Assembly: GCF_000764185.1 (NCBI RefSeq)
Contig: NZ_JQEC01000034.1
Coordinates: forward strand, 1-64,000
Direction: 5' to 3'
Origin: Colwellia psychrerythraea
GTDB taxonomy: Bacteria; Pseudomonadota; Gammaproteobacteria; Enterobacterales; Alteromonadaceae
Length of the DNA: 64,000 nt
Shown piece by piece: positions 28,197 through 39,525 of the stretch. Position numbers and translations under genes: made by a program. Numbering within the stretch: the first letter of the stretch is position 1; each line of letters starts with the position of its first letter. A model generated the notes under the pieces. The model did not search any database, was not told where the DNA came from, and saw nothing but the letters and a program-made list of their open reading frames with translations.

Positions 28197-29492
28197 TTAT
28201 TGTGAGTGATCGCTTGGCAGAGTAATTTTAAAACAAGCACCTGGTAACTGACCTTCAATCAGGTTAATAGTACCGTGATGTTTGTTAACAATAGATAATA
28301 CGATAGCAAGTCCTAGTCCACAGCCGCCAGAGTCTCTTGATCGGCTCGCATCTAAACGCGTAAAGGGTTCAAATATTCTTGAGGATTTACCTGGTGGAAT
28401 ACCCATTCCGTCATCTTCTAAAGTAATGACAATACCGTCATTTGTTACAACAAGGGCAACATTGCATTGTTCGTTGGCAAAACGGCCGGCATTCCTCAGC
28501 AAGTTTATCAACAGTCGCTTAAGCAGTTTAGTATTACCTTTAAGATAGGCCGCTTCATTTGTTGTTAGTTTAAATACAACTTCAGGGTAAAAGTCTTTAA
28601 CTTCGTCAATGGCAGCCATACAAGTATCAAACAGATTAACGTTTTCTAAGGAAATAATGGCTTCACTATCTTTTAATTTAGCGTAGTAAAGTAGCTCCTT
28701 TACTAATTTATCCAGATCTTCCAGCGCGGTATGCATGCTACGTCTTAAACGGTCATGCTCATGTTCAGGTGTTTCTTCGAGCATCTCTAAGGCAAATTGA
28801 ATTCTTGCCATAGGGCTTCGAAATTCATGGGCGACACCATGAAGTAAATCTCGTTGTAAAATTAATCGTTCGGAATTTTCTTGCTGAGCTTTAAGCATTA
28901 CCTTATTGAGATCTTTAATGTTTTCATAAATGCTTTGTGTGTCATTACTGACGTTAAAAGGCAAATTTTGTAACATAGCAGAAACGTTCTCTTTATGTTT
29001 TTCTATAGTGGTCAAGTACCAATATATTATCGGCAAATTGATAATAAGTGCACAGAGCCAGCTAAACCAATCAAGTAAGAATGTTTGCCAGTTTGTGAAG
29101 GCGATGGGTCCTATTTCAGCAACATAATACTTATCAAGGGGGTAATAAATTACTGAGCTATTAATATCGATAAGGCCAGATTGTGCTTGTTTTAATTGTA
29201 ATAATTTAAAGTTCTCAGCAGAGAAATTTTCAGCTGTTCTATCAATGAGTAAACATTCTGTATCAAAGATTTGTCCTAGTTTAATTGCTTGTCTTTGCCA
29301 TTGATTATTTGGAACATCACTAAAGGTTTTATGCATTTTCTCTTTGACTTGTAATAAGTAATTTTCATATTGCTTATAAACAAAAGTTTCCAGAGAGTAA
29401 TAAACATGAGTATTTAATAAACTGGCGATAGTAATATTAAAGAGCAAAAGGGCTAGAACAAGTGTGCTTGGCTTTGCATTGCTAATTTGCAA
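28197..29492 (-). CDS. RstB/CpxA-like sensor histidine kinase
   Basis: A 431-residue membrane kinase: TM1 at residues 10-30, a periplasmic domain at about 31-135, TM2 at about 139-160, then a linker and the catalytic core. The H-box is H222 in GVAHEFRSPMARIQFALEML; N box NLLRNAGRFANE, G1 DDGMGIPPG, F box IFEPFTRLDASRSRDSGG and G2 CGLGLAIV are all present. Its start overlaps the end of the response-regulator gene by 11 bases. It is the last gene of the protease-lipoprotein-regulator-kinase operon. The signal is unknown. Confidence 0.88.
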   Translation of the reverse strand: MQISNAKPSTLVLALLLFNITIASLLNTHVYYSLETFVYKQYENYLLQVKEKMHKTFSDVPNNQWQRQAIKLGQIFDTECLLIDRTAENFSAENFKLLQLKQAQSGLIDINSSVIYYPLDKYYVAEIGPIAFTNWQTFLLDWFSWLCALIINLPIIYWYLTTIEKHKENVSAMLQNLPFNVSNDTQSIYENIKDLNKVMLKAQQENSERLILQRDLLHGVAHEFRSPMARIQFALEMLEETPEHEHDRLRRSMHTALEDLDKLVKELLYYAKLKDSEAIISLENVNLFDTCMAAIDEVKDFYPEVVFKLTTNEAAYLKGNTKLLKRLLINLLRNAGRFANEQCNVALVVTNDGIVITLEDDGMGIPPGKSSRIFEPFTRLDASRSRDSGGCGLGLAIVLSIVNKHHGTINLIEGQLPGACFKITLPSDHSQ

Positions 29493-30192
29493 GTAGATAA
29501 CCCTTATTACGAATAGTTTTAATTATTTTTGGCTCTTTGGGATCATCACCTAGTTTTTTTCTTAATCTTGAGATTCTAAGGTCGATAGAACGGTCAAAAC
29601 CATCATAATCTAATTTAAAAATTTCTTTATGTAACTGATCTCTAGAAATAATACTTCCAGCATTCATTGCTAGGACCCAAAGTAGGTCGAATTCAGCACT
29701 TGATAAGGTGATATCACTTTCATTATAGCGGACAATACGTTTTCTAATATCAATGGTGAGAGCGCCATTGCTGACCTGTTTTATATCCTGTAAAGATAGA
29801 TTTTTAAAGTGTGATTGTCTTCTTAATTGAGCCCTGATGTGAGCCAATAAAACCCGCGGCTTTATTGGCTTACATAAGTAATCATCAGCGCCCACTTCTA
29901 ACCCGGTAACCTCATCGATATCATCATCTAACGCAGTCAACATAATGATAGGATTAATGAAATCAGGCTTTAATTGGCGGCAAATAGTTAAACCGTCTAC
30001 GCCAGGTAACATAAGATCCAAAACAATGAGGTCTGGTTGAATATGTGCGACAGTTGTTAGCGCATTGGCACCATTATGTTCCACACTTACCTGATAACCA
30101 TTCATGGTTAAAAACTGACTAATGAGTGAGGTGAGCTCAGCATCATCATCGATAATTAAAATGGTTTCACTGCTTTGCATGTCTGTTTTCAT
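29482..30192 (-). CDS. OmpR/RstA-like response regulator
   Basis: A 236-residue winged-helix response regulator. The receiver domain (residues 10-125) has the acidic pair at 15-17, phosphoacceptor D59 (LIVLDLMLPG) and Lys in YLCKPIKP. The C-terminal OmpR-type DNA-binding domain (145-234) includes LSSAEFDLLWVLAMNAGSIISRDQL and RSIDLRISRLRKKLGDDP. It sits 5 bases behind the lipoprotein gene and overlaps the kinase gene. The hairpin at 32942-32983 in front of the operon is a possible binding site. Confidence 0.9.
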   Translation of the reverse strand: MKTDMQSSETILIIDDDAELTSLISQFLTMNGYQVSVEHNGANALTTVAHIQPDLIVLDLMLPGVDGLTICRQLKPDFINPIIMLTALDDDIDEVTGLEVGADDYLCKPIKPRVLLAHIRAQLRRQSHFKNLSLQDIKQVSNGALTIDIRKRIVRYNESDITLSSAEFDLLWVLAMNAGSIISRDQLHKEIFKLDYDGFDRSIDLRISRLRKKLGDDPKEPKIIKTIRNKGYLLAN

Positions 30193-30197
30193 ATGTA

Positions 30198-30557
30198 TTA
30201 TTTATGCTCTATTTTTTGGCAAAGATCATAGATGTTAGTATTATACTCTTTAGCAAACTGATACTTCACTCGGCGCTCTTGTTTATCACTTGGGCTTTTT
30301 ATGACATCACCGGTGCCGTGTATGGGTTTTATACCACATTGTTTTTTAAGTGCAGTAAAGTTGTTGGTTTCAAAACCAGGTATTACCGGATTTCTGCCAA
30401 GCGTGTACATTAATCTATGGTCCTTATTCTCCTTAGCTACATTGATTGCTTGAGCAACATTAGCAGGCAACTCGACCAGTTGTGACTGTGCACTCTGACT
30501 TATATCACTGCCGCAAGCCGTTAAGATGAGTAGATTTAACCAAAGTAAATTTTTCAT
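30198..30557 (-). CDS. Small lipoprotein of unknown function
   Basis: A 119-residue predicted lipoprotein: signal MKNLLWLNLLILTAC with a lipobox ending at Cys15, then a 100-residue periplasmic domain with two further cysteines (KKQCGIKP and YDLCQKIEH) that could form a disulfide. I do not recognise the family. Its ATG overlaps the protease stop codon (ATGA), and it lies directly before the regulator gene. Position between a secreted protease and its probable sensor system suggests a role in sensing or protease maturation; this is inference. Confidence 0.75.
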   Translation of the reverse strand: MKNLLWLNLLILTACGSDISQSAQSQLVELPANVAQAINVAKENKDHRLMYTLGRNPVIPGFETNNFTALKKQCGIKPIHGTGDVIKSPSDKQERRVKYQFAKEYNTNIYDLCQKIEHK

Positions 30558-32869
30558 TTGTATACCCCTTTAAAAGCTCTATTTCTTAACGCTATTACTG
30601 TTAGCAATAATAGATAGTACATACTACCACCGGAAGATTTTTTTGTCGGTTTAACAACAGCAACATTCGCTGTGACGGTAATCGTTAATGCCGCTGATGC
30701 GAGGTCGCCACTGCTGTCTGATAAGGTATAAGTTAACTGCTCAGTACCAACAAAGCCTTGAGCTGGTGTATAGGTCAGTTTATTGTCATTGATGGTGACG
30801 TTACCTGTACCTGTATAGTTAACACTCTTTAATTGTAAGCTCTGACCATCGGTATTGATGTCATTACTTAACACATCGATTGTTGTTACTTTATCTTGCT
30901 CTAGTGTTATTTGATCATCAACCGCAGTAGGTTTGCTATTGGTACTACCTTGATTATTAATCTGAAAATCTTGGTTATTGATAGCAAAGAAAATATTATT
31001 ATCACAGGTTAATTTTAATCGTGCTTTTTCGGTTGTTATCTCGGGTAAATTGATCTCTTCACTACCATCATTAGCTGTTTTACTTGCCAATGTTTGACTG
31101 AAGGTTAAACCAGAATCAACAGAAAGTAATAAGTTAACTTGGGTACATGAAATGGGCGCTTGTTCGGTGGCTGCCGTATGCCAAGTGACTAATTGCTTGC
31201 TACTATTCCAATTACTAGGTTGGCTAATGCTGAAACCTTGTTGGTTAGTGATAACACTAAGCTTTGTCGCATCATCACTGACATTACCTTGATTATCTCT
31301 AACAACTAGTCTGAAATTTAGTGCTCGGGTAGTTGTGGGTAATGTTTCTCCAAACACTTGTTTATTGGCTAAAATGTCTGCCATGGCAGGAAGAGTACGG
31401 CTTGTATCTGCTGATGGCGATAGTGTTTTAAATAATGGTCTACTGCCATCATCTGTTTGGTCTTCAGCTTTGTTACTCGTTGCACCACCTAAGTCAAATT
31501 GTTCCCAGCTATGGGTTAAGGTGTTACCTTCTACATCAGTTGCAGAGCCTGTTAGGGTGAAAGGTGTACGAGCAGGAATGGTATAGTCACTCCCCGCATT
31601 TACTGTTGGTGCAGTATTATTTAGCTGTGTTTTAACGCCACAGGATGAACTGATTTGTCGATTAAACTCACTAATTTGATCAATTGAATGAATATGAAAA
31701 TATGGGTTGGAAGCATTTTGTAAATCTTGGCCATCACAAATTCCGGCATAACCCATAATAGAAGAAGCACTACCGGGCTCATATGCACTGTTTGCTTCTC
31801 TGTTGTCTTGACAAGAACCTTGACTGCCATTAAAGGTATGTTCAGCACCAAACTGATGACCAATTTCATGGGCAACATAATCAATATAAAAGGCATCGGC
31901 TGTTGGGCTATCACTTCCTGTTAGGCCTTCCGCTTTTTCAGCAGAACAAACAACAGCAAAGCCAGCTAACCCACCACCACCGGTGCCAAGTAAATGGCCA
32001 ATATCATAATTACTGACACCGATTGCGCCATTAATTACTTGGCTTATTAAATCAATATCTTCATCGGTATTTTTAAAGGGGTCGGTAGAGGCATCTAAAT
32101 AAATAATGGCGTCATTATTGGCCACTAATTCAAATTGTATTGCTAAGTCTCTACTGTAAACTTCATTTACTCGATTGAGCAAAGTTACTATGGCGGCTAA
32201 AGACTTCTCTTTAGTGCCACCATGAAAACTACTGTACTCAGCAGTCGCCGCTATCGCTATTTTATAAGTGATTAAATCATTTGTTGTTTTTTTAATTGTT
32301 TTTCTAGCTACATTTCTAAGCGATAATAGCGACATTGAATTTTTTCTAGGCGCTAATCTTCGTCCTTGAGCATCTTTAGTTAACGGTAGTGCATCTTTTT
32401 TAAAGTAGCTTTGATACTGGTGATTGTTTGTCCGGCTAATTGGTTCTATATAGACCTTTTCTTTTTCATAATTAAATACGCCATGGAAACCATGGGGGGT
32501 AATATCAAACCGGCCCGAATGCTCAGGGTTATTAACTTGGTAGCCAGTAAAGGTTTTAATTGATGGGTATTTTTCAGCTAACTCGCTACTCATTATCGTT
32601 GAAGAGCTAAGCTTAAACTGGACAAACTCTCCATCAGGCAAAGGTAAATCAATAAGCAGGGATTTATTATTCCTAGTCAATTGCTCTAATTCAGCGATAT
32701 TTATATCGAAAGTTTTTTTGTCAGAGGCTTTGCCATTAATAAGTCTATTCTTATGCTCATTTGTTAACTTGGTGGTATGCCACTGTTCATTTGAGAAGAG
32801 TGCACTATTTTGCGCGTTGGCATTAGTTACCATGCATAGCAAGCTGGCAAGCAGGATTGATGTTTTCAT
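30554..32869 (-). CDS. Secreted M12B-like zinc metalloprotease with GlyGly-CTERM
   Basis: A 771-residue exported protease. The signal peptide ends at ANA-19, followed by a propeptide-like region to about 180. The reprolysin-like catalytic domain has the zinc motif HEIGHQFGAEH (H334, E335, H338, H344) and the Met-turn SIMGYAGIC. Ig/cadherin-like domains follow (residues about 430-540 and 660-740, NDINTDGQSLQLKSVNYTG type). The C-terminus KKSSGGSMYYLLLL plus RNR fits the GlyGly-CTERM sorting signal that is cut by rhombosortase and linked to type II secretion. First gene of a four-gene operon. Confidence 0.88.
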   Translation of the reverse strand: MKTSILLASLLCMVTNANAQNSALFSNEQWHTTKLTNEHKNRLINGKASDKKTFDINIAELEQLTRNNKSLLIDLPLPDGEFVQFKLSSSTIMSSELAEKYPSIKTFTGYQVNNPEHSGRFDITPHGFHGVFNYEKEKVYIEPISRTNNHQYQSYFKKDALPLTKDAQGRRLAPRKNSMSLLSLRNVARKTIKKTTNDLITYKIAIAATAEYSSFHGGTKEKSLAAIVTLLNRVNEVYSRDLAIQFELVANNDAIIYLDASTDPFKNTDEDIDLISQVINGAIGVSNYDIGHLLGTGGGGLAGFAVVCSAEKAEGLTGSDSPTADAFYIDYVAHEIGHQFGAEHTFNGSQGSCQDNREANSAYEPGSASSIMGYAGICDGQDLQNASNPYFHIHSIDQISEFNRQISSSCGVKTQLNNTAPTVNAGSDYTIPARTPFTLTGSATDVEGNTLTHSWEQFDLGGATSNKAEDQTDDGSRPLFKTLSPSADTSRTLPAMADILANKQVFGETLPTTTRALNFRLVVRDNQGNVSDDATKLSVITNQQGFSISQPSNWNSSKQLVTWHTAATEQAPISCTQVNLLLSVDSGLTFSQTLASKTANDGSEEINLPEITTEKARLKLTCDNNIFFAINNQDFQINNQGSTNSKPTAVDDQITLEQDKVTTIDVLSNDINTDGQSLQLKSVNYTGTGNVTINDNKLTYTPAQGFVGTEQLTYTLSDSSGDLASAALTITVTANVAVVKPTKKSSGGSMYYLLLLTVIALRNRAFKGVYK

Positions 32870-32941
32870 AAAACCTCGAATATATTAGCCGTTAAAGATG
32901 AAGATAATGTACCTTGTTAATAATAGTCTCAGCGTACCCAT

Positions 32942-32983
32942 TTGTTTAACATTTGTATCAAAAGTGATACAAATGTTAAACAA
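32942..32983. promoter_or_regulatory. Perfect 19-bp inverted repeat before the protease operon
   Basis: TTGTTTAACATTTGTATCA, loop AAAG, then the exact complement. It lies 73 bases upstream of the protease start. It may be an operator for the operon's own OmpR-type regulator, or a transcription terminator for the gene at 33271. The remainder of the 32870-33194 gap shows no gene. Confidence 0.55.
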
Positions 32984-33194
32984 GGTTTAAATACCTAAGT
33001 GGTAAAACACTTGAAGAAGTTTTGGTATGTTGAGGCTTTTTCATGTGCTGAAGTACAGCTTAGGCACACTTTTAATAATGAACTGCTGGTGTTCTGACTA
33101 GAGGGATTGTTAGTCTAAATCTGTGTTTAATAGTTGTATAAATTTTTTTATTAACTGAAAAGTTGAGAATAAACCACCGTTTTAGTAAACGCTA

Positions 33195-33248
33195 AAATAG
33201 ATAAATAAGTCAGTTACTTATCTCTGTAACTGGCTTATTTATCTATTT
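33195..33248. terminator. Long AT-rich hairpin
   Basis: AAATAGATAAATAAG plus CAGTTAC pair with GTAACTG plus CTTATTTATCTATTT, one mismatch, 8-base loop. It starts 23 bases after the stop of the minus-strand gene at 33271. It shares CTCTGTAACTGGCTT with 27341-27355. Confidence 0.55.
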
Positions 33249-33270
33249 GAATGGTGATTTATTTATCTTA

Positions 33271-33882
33271 TTAAAAGCTATCTTCCTTGTAATACAAACT
33301 AACAGGTATAGCTAAACAGTTCGCCAGAAATGCTTCTGCATATTGCTCGCCTTTGCCTTGGTACTTCCAACCTAGCGTTAGCGCTATTTGTGCGGGTCTA
33401 AAGTTGGCATTATTAGCTTCTTGATCTGTAAAAGGATACTTAACACCATTGCCTGTCATTAGTTTATCTTTTGTCAGAGGATTATTTTCTAGTGTTGACA
33501 AGTCGTGTGCTCTTTTAGCAAAATCGACAAAAAAAGATACTGATGCTTGGCAGTAATCAAAACGCTTCTTTTTAGCGGAAACTATACTTTCGTCATGAGT
33601 CATTAAACGACGGCGCTTACCTGTAATAGCTTCTTTTTTCAGTTTTTTTCTGATTGTTTTGTAAAATGTAGCATAAGGGTTATCCATTAAGGCTAATTTA
33701 GTATGCATCTTTGGCCAAGTTTGTAAGTCTAGCTGTTTGTTATATTCACTGGTAACTTCAGGGCTCATTTCAGCCGTTATTGTCATTGCGTTTGCCATGA
33801 AGCTAAAAAATGCTACTAGGCATACTCCAGTGAAAGTTAAAGCGCGAATATACGACCAGTAAATTTTGTTATTCTTGTGCAT
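33271..33882 (-). CDS. Exported protein of unknown function
   Basis: A 203-residue protein with an N-terminal signal (ALTFTGVCLVAFFSFMANA, cleavage near 32). The mature part is basic and helical, with a KKLKKEAITGKRRR patch and two cysteines far apart (FDYCQASVSFF, LANCLAIPVSLYY). I do not recognise a family. The gene is alone, divergent from the TonB-domain gene, with a long hairpin after the stop. Confidence 0.6.
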   Translation of the reverse strand: MHKNNKIYWSYIRALTFTGVCLVAFFSFMANAMTITAEMSPEVTSEYNKQLDLQTWPKMHTKLALMDNPYATFYKTIRKKLKKEAITGKRRRLMTHDESIVSAKKKRFDYCQASVSFFVDFAKRAHDLSTLENNPLTKDKLMTGNGVKYPFTDQEANNANFRPAQIALTLGWKYQGKGEQYAEAFLANCLAIPVSLYYKEDSF

Positions 33883-34244
33883 ATTATTATTCTTCTTATT
33901 GTTTGATTTACCACCAACAGTTTACCATTGGATAGATGAAAGTCTATTTGTAATATCAGCAGCGAAATTCAGTAAGAAAGGTACTGCAATTGTTCTATCT
34001 TTTATTATCGTATGTTAACAAAACATTAACAATTACAATGCTGTTAAGGCAACATTGTAAGAAGTTTTTCTATAAAAGTACAAAATAATAATTTATTTTG
34101 ACTGAATTTTCTATGGATTATAGAAACTAAATTTTTCGAGCCTTTTAACAAATGTTGTTTTTTGCTTTTAATAGACCTGAACTTTGCACTCTGCTAAAGT
34201 TTTGCTGACTTCAACGGAATAAAAAGAATAAAAAGGAATTACTC
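33883..34244. other. Divergent intergenic region, 362 bases
   Basis: AT-rich spacer between divergently transcribed genes. One short dyad, TTACAATG / CATTGTAA, at 34033-34060. No gene was seen; it should contain both promoters. Confidence 0.5.
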
Positions 34245-35294
34245 ATGTTTCATAAGCTATTTGTCGCAACCCTCTCCATTTCTGTAGCTTTTGGTGTTAA
34301 CTCTAATGTTAATGCTGCTGATATCTCTCAACACCTTTCAACTATTATCGTACCTGAGCCAATCAAAAGAGTTAGCCCTAAATACCCTGTTTCAGCTGCT
34401 AGGCAAAGCAGAGAAGGTTGGACAGTACTTAGCTTTGTTATCGATGAAAAAGGTGAGGTATCTAATGTCCTTGTTAAAGAGTCATCTGGTAGTGCCGATT
34501 TTGATAAGGCTTCATTAAAAGCAGTATCTCAATGGAAGTATCAACCAGCCTTTGAAAATGGTAAACCGATACAGCAGTGTATTAATGACATACAGATGAA
34601 CTTTAAAATGGGAAACAAAAATGGCGTAAAAGGAGTTACCCGACGCTTTCATCGGAAATATAATATTGCTACTCAAGCAATAAAAGATAAAGACTATAAA
34701 ATAGTTGAAGAGCAATTGGCTCAAATGAAAAAAGTTAAATATATGCACTTGATTGAAAATAACTATATGCATATCCTTGCTGCAAATTATGCCAAAGAAA
34801 TTGGTGACACAGTAACTGAGCTATATCATCTTAATCGTGTATATCTTGACACTGGGGCAAGCAGTGAACAGTTAGCATTTTCAGTGCTCTCTCAACGGTT
34901 TTATTTAGAAGTAACACTCAATCAATTTCAGAATGCTTTTAGTACCTATGAAGAGCTCATTAAGTTAGACGCGGCACAACCACATCAGGAAAAATATGAG
35001 AAAATAATAGCTGATGTTAACGTACTTATTAGTAGCAATCAGGATATTGTTATTAATGGAGAGATTAAAGCGGATTATTGGTTCGAAAATCTGGTTAGGA
35101 ATGAGTTTTCATTAACCGATGTTGAGGGCTCATTACATACTCTAGATGTTCGTTGTGCTAATAAACGCCACGTATATACAGTTGAAAAAGATAATACTTG
35201 GAAATTACCTAGCAGCTGGGAAAACTGTAGTATCTATGTCTATGGTGAGCCAAAAACTAGCTTTAAGTTAATTGAACACCCATTAAAAAGCTAG
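34245..35294 (+). CDS. Exported TonB C-terminal domain protein
   Basis: A 349-residue protein with a cleavable-looking signal peptide (MFHKLFVATLSISVAFGVNSNVNA) rather than the usual TonB membrane anchor and Pro-rich linker. The TonB_C domain occupies residues about 37-120 (PEPIKRVSPKYPVSAARQSREG, then SFVIDEKGEV, then SLKAVSQWKYQPAFENGKP). The remaining 220 residues are helical and TPR-like (residues 130-260), ending in a beta-rich part with two cysteines. Without ExbB/ExbD neighbours, a classic energy transducer is unlikely; a periplasmic scaffold or adaptor role is inferred. Confidence 0.75.
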   Translation: MFHKLFVATLSISVAFGVNSNVNAADISQHLSTIIVPEPIKRVSPKYPVSAARQSREGWTVLSFVIDEKGEVSNVLVKESSGSADFDKASLKAVSQWKYQPAFENGKPIQQCINDIQMNFKMGNKNGVKGVTRRFHRKYNIATQAIKDKDYKIVEEQLAQMKKVKYMHLIENNYMHILAANYAKEIGDTVTELYHLNRVYLDTGASSEQLAFSVLSQRFYLEVTLNQFQNAFSTYEELIKLDAAQPHQEKYEKIIADVNVLISSNQDIVINGEIKADYWFENLVRNEFSLTDVEGSLHTLDVRCANKRHVYTVEKDNTWKLPSSWENCSIYVYGEPKTSFKLIEHPLKS

Positions 35295-35359
35295 CTAGGT
35301 TAATTTTTCACGTGGTAATCTAAAATATTTAATGGGTTTGGTAGTATCGACCAGTCCAA

Positions 35360-36079
35360 TTAAGTTTTATTAATACGCTCTAATGCAGCAATTCTTTCAT
35401 TTACCAATGATATGGTTAACTTGGTAGTTTTAGCTGCGGTATCAAAGGCACCTTGCTCATCGCCTGCTTTGATGCAGTTAAAAATATCAACATGTTCTTG
35501 GTATTCCTTTTCACTCACTGCATCAGCACGTTTAGTAAAGTGTAAATTTACTTTTAAAGCCGTTTCGACAAAAGTTTGTAATTGAATAAAGAACGGATTA
35601 TTACTGGCAAATAAAATGCTTTTATGAAAATCAATGTCTGCTTGATGGGTATCATCATAACCAGAGCCTTCGAATTTCAATTTCGATAAACTGGTTTCAA
35701 TTTTTATGATTTCATCATCAGAAGCATATCTCGCTGCTAATGAGGCCGCTGCGGGTTCAATAGCTAAGCGTACATCTAAAAAGTGCCTTAACATGTATAA
35801 ATCAGGTTTGCCTAAGAGCACCCACCTCAGAACATCACTATCAAACAAGTTCCAGTGTTTTATATCTTGTACTTTAATGCCCTGCCTAGGTCTTGAGCTA
35901 ATTAAGCCCTTGGCGGTCAGCATTTTAATGGCTTCACGAGTTGCGGTTCTGCTTATATCGTATTCTTTGGCAATATCAGCTTCAGAAGGTAATTTATTCT
36001 CACTGTATTTTCCTTGTAGTATTGCTTTACCTAACTCATGGACTAGTTGCTGAGTTAGATTACGGTGGGAAATTTCCAT
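35360..36079 (-). CDS. FadR-subfamily GntR transcriptional regulator
   Basis: A 239-residue regulator: winged helix at residues 5-75 (KLPSEADIAKEYDISRTATREAIKMLTAKGLISSRPRQGIKV) and an FCD effector domain at 90-225 with metal-type histidines (DIDFHKSILFASNNPF). It resembles sugar-acid regulators such as DgoR/UxuR. It is divergent from the beta-galactosidase gene; the shared region holds two dyads, including ATTGTATACAAT, with the GTATAC core known for UxuR-type operators. Inferred to control the beta-galactosidase/kinase-lyase operon and probably the saccharopine operon. Confidence 0.88.
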   Translation of the reverse strand: MEISHRNLTQQLVHELGKAILQGKYSENKLPSEADIAKEYDISRTATREAIKMLTAKGLISSRPRQGIKVQDIKHWNLFDSDVLRWVLLGKPDLYMLRHFLDVRLAIEPAAASLAARYASDDEIIKIETSLSKLKFEGSGYDDTHQADIDFHKSILFASNNPFFIQLQTFVETALKVNLHFTKRADAVSEKEYQEHVDIFNCIKAGDEQGAFDTAAKTTKLTISLVNERIAALERINKT

Positions 36080-36213
36080 GGTATTTGCCTAATTTGAATG
36101 GGTAATAAGTATGCTTTAAGCTAGGTTGGTCGTAATAAGTATAAATAAAGTTAAAGGGTACTCAGCCTTGCTGTATTTGACTCGAGTACTAAAACTTAGA
36201 GTAAAACACTTGA

Positions 36214-39524
<3,311 letters not shown>

Positions 39525-39525
<1 letters not shown>

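Noticed and set aside
36157-36195. GTACTCA ... CTCGAGTAC as a third copy of the stem-loop motif
   Set aside because: Only the first flank agrees; no CTCCGTGCA and no paired stem at the right place.
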